NCBI GenBank assembly: GCA_039583875.1
Contig: CM077158.1
Coordinates: 242,963,447-243,027,446 of the forward strand
Direction: 5' to 3'
Source of the DNA: Platanthera guangdongensis
Lineage: Eukaryota > Streptophyta > Magnoliopsida > Asparagales > Orchidaceae
DNA: 64,000 bases
Shown here: positions 11,166 through 21,139 of the stretch, piece by piece
Position numbering within the stretch: the stretch's first letter is position 1
Layout of the letters: each line of letters opens with the position of its first letter
Program-made: the position numbers and the translations under genes
Notes under the pieces: model-generated
Told to the model about the DNA's origin: nothing
What the model saw: only the letters and a program-made list of their open reading frames with translations
The model's database searches: none

Positions 11166-11732
11166 ATGGTTTTAAAAACCGGACCGGACCGTCCGGTTCA
11201 ACCGGGCGGATCGCCGACCGGTCCGGTCAAGCTCAAGATCCACTACTACAGCGGACTGCCCAAAAAATTGGTGAACCGGGTGGGCGGGCCAATAACCCGG
11301 GAGAACTAGAAGGGAATTTAGCTAACCAGGCGGGCCATTGGGCTCCGAATTTTAATCTCTCAAAAAGCCAAATCAGTGGGATTCCACCTCAAGCCATGTC
11401 TAAATATACCAGGATTGTTATCCACCAGGCCATTTTCAACTTATGTACTTAATTGAAATATTTTCTATATATACATATTTATATAAATTAAAAAAAGTAA
11501 GATTTAAATAAAAATATATAATAAATATCAATGTTTTAAAAACCAGACCTATAAATATATAACATATAACATATATAATGTGTAATCTACTTATATATAT
11601 ATATATACACACATATATATATATATAATGTGTAATAAACTTAATTACTTATATATATATATAGTTATATACCTAATTTGTATAATATACATAAATATAT
11701 ATTACATAGGGCACACTTTTATCACTTATGTG
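11166..11732. repeat. left end of a small element with GGTTTTAAAAACCGG terminus, plus AT-rich tract
   Basis: From 11166 the sequence GGTTTTAAAAACCGGACCGG leads into repeated ACCGG/CCGGT blocks. A related inverted end lies at about 32540-32630. With copia-2 and Tat-1 removed the two ends would be about 0.9 kb apart, like a small non-autonomous element split by both insertions. Another GTTTTAAAAACC copy is at 11531. Positions 11582-11710 are TA-rich microsatellite. I found no target duplication. Confidence 0.35.
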
Positions 11733-12173
11733 TGTGGCAGTATGGAGGCCGGTGGTCTGGCGGCTTGTGTCTGGCGGTTTGAAAACCGGGCGGTCTGGCG
11801 GCTTCTCTCCAGCGGCTTGGTAGCTTAGTAGCCGAGATGTTGCAGACTGGAGACTGGGCGGTCTGGCAGTTTGACGCAGGCGACTTGAAAACCGGGCGGT
11901 CCAGCGGTCTCCCCAAGCGGGTTGCCTTCTATTTATAATAGTTGCTGGGCGGTTAGCCTATTAGTCTAACCGCGCGTACCGCGCGGCTTGTGAGGTCTGA
12001 TTTTGTGTATAGCCGCTTGTACCTGTAATTATTTGTCTCACATTGCTTATTTGTAATCTCTCATCTCTCCTCCATTCTATAAAAGGAAGGTTATAACTTT
12101 GTAATACGCATCTTTTTGGATAATAAAAATTCTGTTATTTCCAAATTTCGGTCTTTTTTTCCTTATTCACACA
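11733..12173 (+). repeat. copia-2 5' LTR
   Basis: 441 bp, TGTGGCAG...CACACA. It contains a TATA box (TATAAAAG at 12078-12085) about 95 bp before its end and a downstream AATAAA-like sequence, consistent with promoter and R/U5. The upstream half repeats phrases such as CGGGCGGTCTGGCGGCTT. Confidence 0.9.
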
Positions 12174-12185
12174 TGGTATCAGAGG
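12174..12185 (+). promoter_or_regulatory. copia-2 primer-binding site
   Basis: TGGTATCAGAGG directly follows the 5' LTR; it is the same initiator Met-tRNA type as copia-1. Confidence 0.9.
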
Positions 12186-12661
12186 ACTCGATCATTTCCA
12201 CCTAATTCTGTTCGCGCGGACTCTTCTCCTTGTTCACGCGACCTGCCTTCGCGGTCTTCTCCCTTCTGTTAGCGCGGCCTGTTTTTGCTGCCCTTTTCTT
12301 TCGCGCGATTTGTCTCCACAAGGTCTCCTGTTCGCGCGGCCTGTCTTCGCGTGATCTGTCTCCACGCGACCTGTTTTTGCGCGGTTTCTTCTCTTTGTTC
12401 GCGCGGCCTATCTTCGCGGCCTGTCTTCACGGCCTGTTTTTGCGGCCTTGTTTCTTCTGTTCGCGCAACTTTTCTTTGCGGCCGGTCTTTGCGGTTGTAT
12501 CTCTTTTGTTCGCGCGGACTCTTCTCCTTGTTCACGCGACTTGACTTCGCGGTCTTCTCCCTCCTGTTCGTGCGGCCTGTTTTTGCTGCCTTGTATATTC
12601 TGTCTGCGCGGTCTTCTCCCTTTTGTTCGTGCGGCCTTGTTTTTGCTCTTTATTCTCTTTT
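12186..12661 (+). other. copia-2 leader with CGCGGCCTGTCTTCG repeats
   Basis: The leader between PBS and ATG is built of degenerate copies of TTCGCGCGGCCTGTCTTCGCG-like phrases. The style parallels the copia-1 leader, but the sequence is different. Confidence 0.6.
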
Positions 12662-15600
12662 ATGGCTCTCTCTGATACCTCTACCACTACTACTCTCGTG
12701 GCCCACCCTCCTCCTCCTACTCCTTCGGGCAACCTTGGCACCGTTTCAAAACTCATCGGTTCTAACTACCCGGACTGGAGTGTCTCCTTCACCTTTCTTC
12801 TTCGCTCACAACGCAAACGTCATCATCTCATCGATAACCCTCCTCCTCCAGAGTCCGATCTCTGTGATGATTGGGATGCTAGCTACGCTCTTGTTCGCAC
12901 TTGGCTGGCTAACAGCCTTTCTGATGAGTGTCTACCCGTCATCCGTCATGATGAAACAGTCAAGGTTGCGTGGTTTCATCTTGCCGCTCTCTACTCAAAA
13001 GTGGCTCAGACGTCTCGCATATATAATCTGTATGCGGACCTCTTTGCCCATCCATTCATGTCTCCTGTTGTTGCTTACCAACAGGTTCAGGCTCTCAGAG
13101 CCGAGATTCTCCAGAATCGCCCCTTCTCTGCGTATCTGGCTGAGCAACACAAGCGCTTTCAGGAGCTTCTGGTTGTGTGTTATCTTCTACGTCTTCCGGA
13201 GTCCTATGACATGATTCGTCAACAGATCCTTGGCGAGGCGAATTCTCTCATCTTGGATGTCACTGCTGCCCGCATCGCTGTTGTTACCTCTCTGCTTCAG
13301 CATCCGCTGCTATCCTCCCCACCGCTCCCCGACACCTATACTCATCATACTCAGTGGGGTGGCTCTGGTGGCCGCAGCCATCAATCCGGCGGACGTGGAC
13401 CTTCCCGTTTTCTCTGCTCTCACTGTGGCCGCACCGGCCATACGGTTGATCGTTGCTGGATGAAGCATCCGCATCTTCGCCCATCTGGTGACGCTTTCAC
13501 CTCCTCTTCGGAGCAGCCCTCCTCGGTGGTCACGTCTTCAGGTAGTGCCCATGTGGTGACTCAAGGTAAATGGTTGATCGACTCTGGTGCTACCAATCAT
13601 ATGACCGGCAATCCTCAGTGTTTTTTTCTCCTAGACACACATGATCAGTTGCCCCTGGTCTTTATTGCGGACGGCACTCCCTCACCGGTCAATGGGACGG
13701 GAGTGGTTCAAGTCACTATGTCTCTTCGCTTGGCAGATACTCTCTACGTGCCAAAGTTTTCTTGCAATTTATTATTTGTCACTTCTTTATGCAAGCAACT
13801 ACAGTGTTCCGTCACATTCACTCACAATTCTTGTTCTTTTCAGGATCCGGGCTCCCAACGGATGATTGCTACTGGGACTGAGAGCGGCGGCGTCTACTTC
13901 CTCGTCAACGTCTCCGCTCTGTCCACCTTCTCCTCTTCTTCTACAGACCTTCTGCAATGGCATCTTCGTCTTGGTCATCCTCCTCTATGGCTTCTTCGTC
14001 AGCTTCTGCCCCACCTCACTCCGCAAAGTCCTCCTCTCAACTGTGACGCATGTCAGCTTGGGAAGCATCACCGCTCCTCCTTCTCGCCAAAGCAAGGTCG
14101 TGAATCTTCCCGTCCGTTTGATCTCGTTCACTCTGATGTCTGGGGTTCGGCTCCTACCCTCTCCATAGGTCGGGGTAGTTTATATTTTGTAACTTTTATT
14201 GATGATTTCTCTCACTGTACGTGGGTGTAACTTCTAAAAGATCGCTCCGAGTTATTCTTTGTATGAACATCTTTTTATTTTATGATTAAAACTCAATTTG
14301 ATGTTTCTATTAAAATCTTTCGCTCTGATAATGTCAAAAAAATCTTAGTCATGATTTTTCTTCTTTCTGTATGCAAAATGGAATTATTCACCAAACTAAT
14401 TGTGTCTATACCTCACAGCAAAATGGCGTGGCGGAACGCAAAAATCGTCACCTCTTTGATGTCGCTTGCACTCTGATGACACAGATGCAGGTTTCTTGCT
14501 CCTATTGGGGTTATGTCGTTCTCATCTTCTACTATCTCATCAATTGCATTCCATCCACAGTTCTCCACGGTCAAACCCCGTTCTCCATTCTCTATCCGGG
14601 CAAGGATTTGTTTTCTCTCCCTCTGCGTATCTTTGGGTGCACGGTTTTTGTGCACGCTCCCTCTGCCACCCGTGACAAACTTTCCTCACGTGCCACCAAA
14701 TGTGTCTTTTTGGGTTACTCTATCACTCATAAAGGTTATTGTTGTTTTGACCCCATTCTTCGCAAGCAGTTCGTCTCCGCGGGCTTAACCTTCTTCGAAA
14801 ATGTGTCTTATTTCTCTCTCGACTGCTCTTTTCTTCCTGATGTTCATGCTTCTCCTACCGTCCTTGCTGTCATGTCTACACCTACCGAAATATCTCTTCC
14901 TCTGTTGTGCTCACCGTCTCCTCCTCCTTTTTATCCGCCTCTGTTGTCTTCCTCTTCTTCGTGGTCGTCTCTCTCTACTCCCGCGCCAGCTCTCTTCGTC
15001 ACGGATGCACCAGAACCTGAGGAACACGCCGAGCTGGATCTTTTCATTGCTCTTCGCAAAGGGGTGCGGACATGTACCCAGCACTCGCTTGATGTTGTTG
15101 TTTCTTATGCTCGTCTTACTCCTGGCAGGACTTTTGCGTTGGCTATCTCTGTCACCGCCACTCCCCGCACCTACCAGGAAGCTCTTATTGTTCCTCATTG
15201 GAAGACTGTCATGGATGAGGAAATTGTCACCCTCACTGAGCGGGGTACATGGACTATGGTTCCTCCTCCGTCGGACACTGATGTTGTTGGTTGTCACTGG
15301 GTCTTTGTTGTAAAGTTCAGTCTGGACTGCAGTGTGGATCATTACAAGACGCGCTTTGTCGCCAAAGGCTTCACTCGGACTTATGGTGTTGATTATTTTG
15401 ACACCTTCTCTCTCGTTGCTCATCTCAGTACTATTCAGGTACTCCTCTCTGTAGCCGTCAACAGGGATTGGCCCATTTCCCAACTGGATGTTAAGAATGT
15501 CTTTCTCTGTGGTGATCTTCAGGAAGATGTCGACATGGAGCAACCTCCTGGATATGTTGCTCCGGGGGAGACACTGGTATGCAGGCTGAAGAAGGTCACC

Positions 15601-16677
15601 TATGGCCTAAAGCAAAGCTCTCGGGCTTGGTTTGACAAGTTTAGCGGTATTGTGGCAGCCGTGGGTTTTACAATAAGTTCTGTCGATCGCTCGTTCATTC
15701 GGAAAACCTCCATAGGTCCGGTGGTTCTTGCCGTATATGTGGATGATATTCTTCTCACTGGAGATGACCAGGTTGGGGTAGCCTTGACAAACAAACATCT
15801 CCGTCAACGCCTGGTCACGAAGAATATAGGCTCCCCAAAATACTTTATGGGGATAGAAATCTCTCGAAAGCCCAACTCATTGGTCCTCTCCCAACGTAAG
15901 TATGTTCTTGATCTTCTAAAGGAGACAGGGTTGACTGGGGCTGAACCTGTCTGATGCTCCATGGCCACTGGAGAAGATAAAACCTGGACAGATGACTCGC
16001 CTCCTCTATCAGATGTTACGAGGTACATGCGTCTAGTTGGCAAACTCATTTATCTCACGGTAATCAGATCTGACATCTCCTACGTTGTAGGCAAGGTTAG
16101 TCAGTTCATCCAAGCTCCTAGGGAATGTCACCTACAGTCTGCCCTGAGGATATTGGAATATATTAAAGCGGTACCAGATAAACGACTACTGTTTCAAAAT
16201 AATGGTCATTTAAAGACTGAAGCGTACTCGGATTCTAGCTACGCTGATGACAAAGGAGATCTCAAGTCCACATCAGGCTTTTGCACATTTGTGTGGGGAA
16301 ATCTTGTGAGCTGGAAGAGCAAGAAACAGTCTGTCGTCTCCAGGTCTAGTGCAGAGGCGGAATGTCGAAGTATGGCGTCGACCACATGTGAATTAAAGTG
16401 GTTACGGGCTCTCATGTTTGACTTAGGAGAGGTCTACAGTCATATTATAACTATGTTCTGCGACAATAAGGCGGTTATATATATCTCCAAAAATTCGGTC
16501 TTCCATGAGAGAACAAAGCACATCGAATTTGACTGTCATTTTATTAGAGAAGAGATATTGAAGAAACAGATTTGCACTTCATTCGTTACTTCAGACAAAG
16601 AGTTGGCATATATCTTCACCAAGCCTGTGTCTGTTTACTTTTTTCACATTTGCGACAAGCAGGGCAATTGGGCATGA
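12662..16677 (+). pseudogene. copia-2 Gag-Pol polyprotein, broken
   Basis: The first frame (12662-14230) starts MALSDTS and carries gag, a CCHC knuckle (CSHCGRTGHTVDRC), protease (LIDSGATNHM) and the integrase start (LVHSDVWG). It stops at 14228. Positions 14231-14370 are damaged by stops and a frame change across the middle of the integrase core. A second frame (14371-15954) has the rest of integrase and RT with YVDDILLTG. TGA at 15952 separates it from the RNase H frame (15961-16677; SYADDKGDLKS, SSAEAECRSMA). The earlier TTG at 12623 was rejected as a start. The domain order is intact, but no functional polyprotein is possible. Confidence 0.92.
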
Positions 16678-16707
16678 TTGATATATATGCTCCAGCTTGA
16701 GAGGGAG

Positions 16708-17146
16708 TGTTGCAGTATGGAGACTGGGCGGTCTGGCGGCTTGTGTCTGGCAGTTTGGAGATCGGGCGGTCTGGCAGCTTCTCTCCAACGGCTTCTCTCC
16801 AACGGCTTGGTAGCCGAGATGTTGCAGACTGGAGACCGGGCGGTCTGGGGTTTAACGCATGCGACTTGAAGACCGGGCAGTCTAGCAGTCTCCCCTAGCG
16901 GCTTGTCTTCTCTTTGTAGTAGTTGTCGGGCGGTTAGCCTATTAGTCTAACCGCGCGGCTTATGCGGTCTGATTTTGTGTATAACCGCTTATACCTGTAA
17001 TTATTTGTCTCACATTACTTATTTGTAATCACTCTTCTCTCCTCCATTACATAAAAAGGAGGCTATAACTTCGTAATACACACCTTTTTTTGATAATAAA
17101 AATTCTGTTATTTCCAAATTTCGGTCTTTTCTTTCTTTTTCGCACA
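16708..17146 (+). repeat. copia-2 3' LTR
   Basis: 439 bp, begins TGTTGCAG after the purine tract and ends CGCACA. It is diverged from the 5' LTR, including a duplicated CTTCTCTCCAACGG phrase at about 16779-16805. Confidence 0.9.
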
Positions 17147-17212
17147 GTGTGCATGACTTAATTAAAAGTTTAAATCTTAATTTTCATAACAAATTTAATA
17201 ACTTATTATATA

Positions 17213-17920
17213 TGTTGAAGCCAGAAATTGACCTCAACGAGAGTTCAAAAACAAGGGTGTAGCCAACACCTACTTCTCTCAAACCCTTACCCTCGACTGT
17301 TTGCAAAGAACTTAGAACTGACTCAAAGCCTCAACGGGGAGGTTCCACCTCTTTTCCGGAAGATCTCTGAGAGCTTCCCCTCCAAAGCCAAAAGCTGTGC
17401 TAGAAGCTCCTCAGAAAGCACCAGAGAGTTTTTTAGAGAAAAATGACAGCTTGCCTTCTGAGGAGCCCCTGCGGGTCTATTTATAGTTTTTGCTGACCTG
17501 AAATTACCAAAAAAGCCTTTGGCTTGTCTGCCAATAGTCAAATCCCGCCATCATGGAATTCTGAATGCAGACCCCGGGGCATGTAGGTCATTTACCCGAG
17601 GGCAACTAGGTAATTTCACCCTACGCCCTGGCCCCCACCCGGCGAGAACCCTATGTCGAGAACCATCCCGCTTTTTACTCGGTGGGAGCAACAGATGAAG
17701 GAATTGAGAGTCCCTTGGACCGAGCCTGCTTACCCACCTCCATGGGGCGCGAGAGTCTGCTTCCGCTCTCCATGCGGCGCAAGTCTTCTCGCCGCTTTTG
17801 GGTAGGAGTGGGTCTCAACTGGAGCTCTTCCGCTCTAAAACTCAAAGCTAGCCCGAAGCTAGTCCAATCCAGGCCTTTCAGTGGGACCCTGGTTCTACCC
17901 AACGAATATGGGGTTGTACA
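17213..17920 (-). repeat. Tat-1 3' LTR, outer copy
   Basis: 708 bp, TG...CA on both readings (plus strand TGTTGAAGCC...GTTGTACA). It closely matches 31656-32364. On its inner side the minus strand reads CAAAGAGCGGAGATTG, a plausible polypurine tract. Confidence 0.9.
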
Positions 17921-18036
17921 CAATCTCCGCTCTTTGCGAGCTAGCCTTGTGCTCGGAAAGATCCGTCCAACCCCAAATATTCGGTGGGTATATGCTGACC
18001 TGGCAGGGAATCACTTAGTAGACCCCACCTATGCTC

Positions 18037-18046
18037 TATATAAATA
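18037..18046 (+). promoter_or_regulatory. TATA box of the truncated antisense unit
   Basis: TATATAAATA lies about 75 bp upstream of ATG 18120. It is the duplicated counterpart of the TATA box at 19162. Confidence 0.5.
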
Positions 18047-18119
18047 CGCTGTTGGGTCGGCCTCTTAGGCCGTCCCTATTGTCCCTTCTCCCTGCGTGAG
18101 TTTCCGCCGATCTGTGAAG

Positions 18120-18386
18120 ATGCGTGTCAAACCCGCCGAAAAGCCACTTTCAAAGGAGCTCCAGGCTCGTCTTGCGGCTGCCCAGGCACGAGCTCGCACC
18201 CGTTGTGACAAAGTTGCCCTCTGGCTGATGGGCAAAAGGCCTGCTGGCGAGAGAGAACCGGGTGAAACACTAAATGGAGAGAAACCCGCCGGCGAGAACC
18301 CAGCCAGCGAGAGGCCAGCCACCGAGAAGTCAGCTGGGAGGTCCAACACTACTTCTCTCAACGAGAGTTCGAAAACAAGGGTGTAG
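18120..18386 (+). pseudogene. truncated duplicate of antisense gene 1
   Basis: The reading begins MRVKPAEKPLSKELQARLAA and follows the first exon at 19243 for about 72 codons. It then crosses the duplication junction at 18336 into filler and LTR sequence and stops. Splice signals and the rest of the gene are missing, so it is an incomplete copy made by the tandem duplication. Confidence 0.75.
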
Positions 18387-19045
18387 CCAACACCTACTTC
18401 TCTCAAACCCTTACCGTCGGCTGGTTGCAAAGAACTTATAACTGACCCAAAGACTCAGCGGGGAGGTCCCAACTCTTTCCCGGAAGATCTCTGAGAGTTT
18501 CCCCTGCAAAGCCAAAAGGTGTGCTAGAAGCTCCTCAGAAAGCACCAGAGAGTTTTTTAGAGAAAAATGACAGCTTGCCTTCTGAGGAGCCCCTGCGGGT
18601 CTATTTATAGTTTTTGCTGACCTGAAATTACCAAAAAAGCCCTTGGCTTGTCTGCCAATAGCCAAATCCCGCCGTCATGGAATTCTGAATGCAAACCTCG
18701 GGGGCATGTAGGTCATTTACCCGAGGGCAACTAGGTAATTTCACCCTAGGGCCTGGCCCCCACCCGGCGAGAACCCTATGCCGAGAACTATCCCGCTTTT
18801 TACTCGGCGGGAGCAACAGATGAAGGAATAGAGAGTCCCTTGGACCGAGCCTGCTTACCCCCTTCCATGGGGCGCGAGTGTCTGCTTCCGCTCTCCATGC
18901 GGCGCAAGTCTTCTCGCAGCTTTTGGGCAGGAGTGGGTCTCGACTGGAGCTCTTCCGCTCTAAAACTCAAAGCTAGCCCGAAGCTAGTCCAATCCAAGCC
19001 CTTCAGGGGGACCCTGGTTCTACCCAACAAATATGGGATTGTACA
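18357..19045 (-). repeat. Tat-1 duplicated LTR copy, lacking about 20 bp of its outer end
   Basis: This second LTR copy starts 20 bp into the LTR (CTCAACGAG) and ends at the same GTACA terminus. With the following sequence it forms the second unit of a tandem duplication of about 1,124 bp (17233-18336 and 18357-19460). The 20 bp at 18337-18356 between the units is patchwork of LTR-like phrases. Confidence 0.85.
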
Positions 19046-19161
19046 CAATCCCCGCTCTTTGCGAGCTAGTCTTGCGCTCGGAAAGATCCGTCCAACCCTA
19101 AATATTCGGTGGGTATATGCTGACCTGGCAGGGAATCACTTAGTAGACCCCACCTATGTTC

Positions 19162-19169
19162 TATAAATA
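19162..19169 (+). promoter_or_regulatory. TATA box for antisense gene 1
   Basis: TATAAATA lies on the plus strand about 80 bp before ATG 19243, outside the LTR. It suggests a promoter facing against gag-pol. Assigned by position and consensus only. Confidence 0.5.
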
Positions 19170-19242
19170 CGTTGTTGGGTCGGCCTCTTAGGCCATCCCT
19201 ATTGTCCCTTCTCCCTGCGTGAGCTTCCGCCGATCTGTGAAG

Positions 19243-20579
19243 ATGCGTGCCAAACCCGCCGAAAAGCCGCTTTCAAAGGAGCTCCAGGCTCGTCTTGCGG
19301 CTGCCCAGGCACGAGCTCGCACCCGCTGTGACAAAGTTGCTCCCTGGCTGATGGGCAAAAAGCCTGCTGGCGAGAGAGAACCGGGCGAAATACTAAATGG
19401 AAAGAAACCCGCCGGCGAGAATCCAGCCGGCGAGAGGCCAGCCACCGAGAAGTCAGCTGCCGAGGGTTCCTGCCCTAAGAAGAAGAAGAAAAAGGCTAAG
19501 ACGGTAAGGCGCGACCTGCTGAGAGAAAACCGGGACCCGCCTTCCCCGACTCCCAGTCGCGTCGATTCCCTCGCTCCTCCGCCGGAGGTACGTTTTGGTC
19601 TTTTTGCATTTCCCAGTACCGCGAACCTTTTGATAGCTTGTTCGTAGCTGTATGCTGAAAAACCGTTCCTTTCGCAGGGATCGGCACCTAAGGATGTCGC
19701 CGGCTTTCCGCTTGTGGACACAGCAGTGGCTGACCTCTGCAATGAGGACCCGCCTTCCACTTCAGGGGTCGCTCCACTTAACCACCCAGCTGGTAGAACC
19801 AATCTGACCCCGGAACACGCCCTCCCAGGCGAAAGGGTTAACCCTGAACCTCCCGCTTCCGTGTCGGGGCCCCCGCCTCTGTCGATGGAGGGGGCTCCTG
19901 ATCCCGCACTCGGCGAGATCGGCCCACCAGAGCGCAGGACTTTTCGCCCGGGACGGGGCAAGCCACTCCATCTTCTTTTTGGAAAGGGCGCAGAGGATCA
20001 GCCAGGCCCTTCTCGATGCCCGTCGGGGAAAGATATCTCTCGCTCTCCTGATAAGCGAGAACCTCCCCATTCTTCAATCATCCTTTCCCCCCTCTTCTTA
20101 TTCTGGCGGTTCCCGTTTTCTCAGAGCCAAAAGACAGCGAGGTTGGAAAAGACGAGGAAGGAGAAGAAGAAGAAGAAGAAGAAACAGGACGAGATTCGCC
20201 CCTCCCTTCCGCCGGCGAGATGGAAGACTTTCTCGAGGGGCCAAAGAGTGGAAAGGAGCGGAGGCGGAGGATCGCGATAGTCTTGTCGAAGCTCGCGCAA
20301 CAGCAAAGGGCCAATTCTGCAGCGGTGAAGAGGATTCACGAGACGATGGAGCGGCGACTGGCGGCTGTTGAGCAAGACTGCGCAGACCTTCTTGGCGGGG
20401 CGGGATCCCATGACGCAGCTTCCGGTGAAACCGCACCTGGCAGGCACATCGCGCGGATCCGAGATCAGCTTCGCCTGGCCAACCGTGGGCTAACCTCCCT
20501 GACGACCTTCTTCGATCCCCGAGGCCCTCCTAGGTCTGGCCGGCGAGACCTAGGTCGTTGGCAGTGGGTGCCATACTGA
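19243..20579 (+). CDS. Tat-1 antisense gene 1 (unknown function)
   Basis: Exon 1 (19243-19587, 115 codons, MRAKPAEKP...) is rich in Lys, Glu and Ala, with KPAGEREPGE-like repeats and a KKKKKKAK tract. It ends in phase 0 at donor GTACGT; acceptor TTCGCAG gives exon 2 from 19678, in frame (GSAPKDVAG...). Exon 2 stays open to 20280, then the likely frame changes: 20220-20579 encodes an Arg/Lys-rich, helix-prone segment (MEDFLEGPKSGKERRRR ... WVPY). A further intron or frameshift between about 19980 and 20280 is likely but I cannot place it. ATG 19243 is preferred over the upstream GTG. I recognise no domain; the basic tracts suggest a nuclear or nucleic-acid-binding protein. Confidence 0.55.
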
Positions 20580-20999
20580 GCTCCCCGGGCAACCCCTCTC
20601 TTTACCCCCCTTCTTGGCCTACCTCTTCCATATGTACCTTTTTACTTCTAGCGCTGGATAATCTTTTACGAGCTGTGTGCTACTGTGATTATTGTTATTT
20701 ATTTACTATCGTTGTCGGGGGCTTTCGCCTGGCGAAACCCTGTCTTTATCTTTATTTCTTTAGTCCCCCTTTGTATGATGTTCCAATTTCTTGCGAACGC
20801 TTGATGCGTGCGTCTCGCTCAATGCTTCTCACGTACTGGGGCTGCCCGCCCCCTTCTCCAGCCTCCCTTGGAGGCTATCACTTCTCGTAAATCTATGGAG
20901 AGCTGGCGCGGCATGACGGAAGGCCAAGGAGCTGAGTCATCATCTCGTTGACTTTTTCCTGCCATATTTTTCCAACGAACTCATGATTACCCTGATTTC

Positions 21000-21008
21000 T
21001 ATAAATAG
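21000..21008 (+). promoter_or_regulatory. TATA box for antisense gene 2
   Basis: TATAAATAG lies 132-140 bp upstream of ATG 21140 on the plus strand, at the spacing expected for a TATA box with a leader of about 100 nt. Confidence 0.55.
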
Positions 21009-21139
21009 ACCAATCCACCTACCCACTTCCCTGCATTTATTCCAAAATTTCGTCCGTCAATCAATTGTTCTCGCCTTTTCTAGAAGCGCAAGGGCTCTCG
21101 TCTTCGCACCCTCACCCTCTCTTCTCTCCTTCCCCCAAG

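Larger units (their letters stand above)
11733..17146 (+). mobile_element. copia-2: full-length but decayed Ty1/copia retrotransposon
   Basis: The LTRs at 11733-12173 and 16708-17146 are visibly diverged, with substitutions and small indels. A Met-tRNA PBS follows the 5' LTR and a purine tract (GAGAGGGAG) precedes the 3' LTR. The flanks ATGTG and GTGTG look like a target duplication with one change. The coding region has stops and a damaged segment in integrase. It is clearly older than copia-1. Confidence 0.93.
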
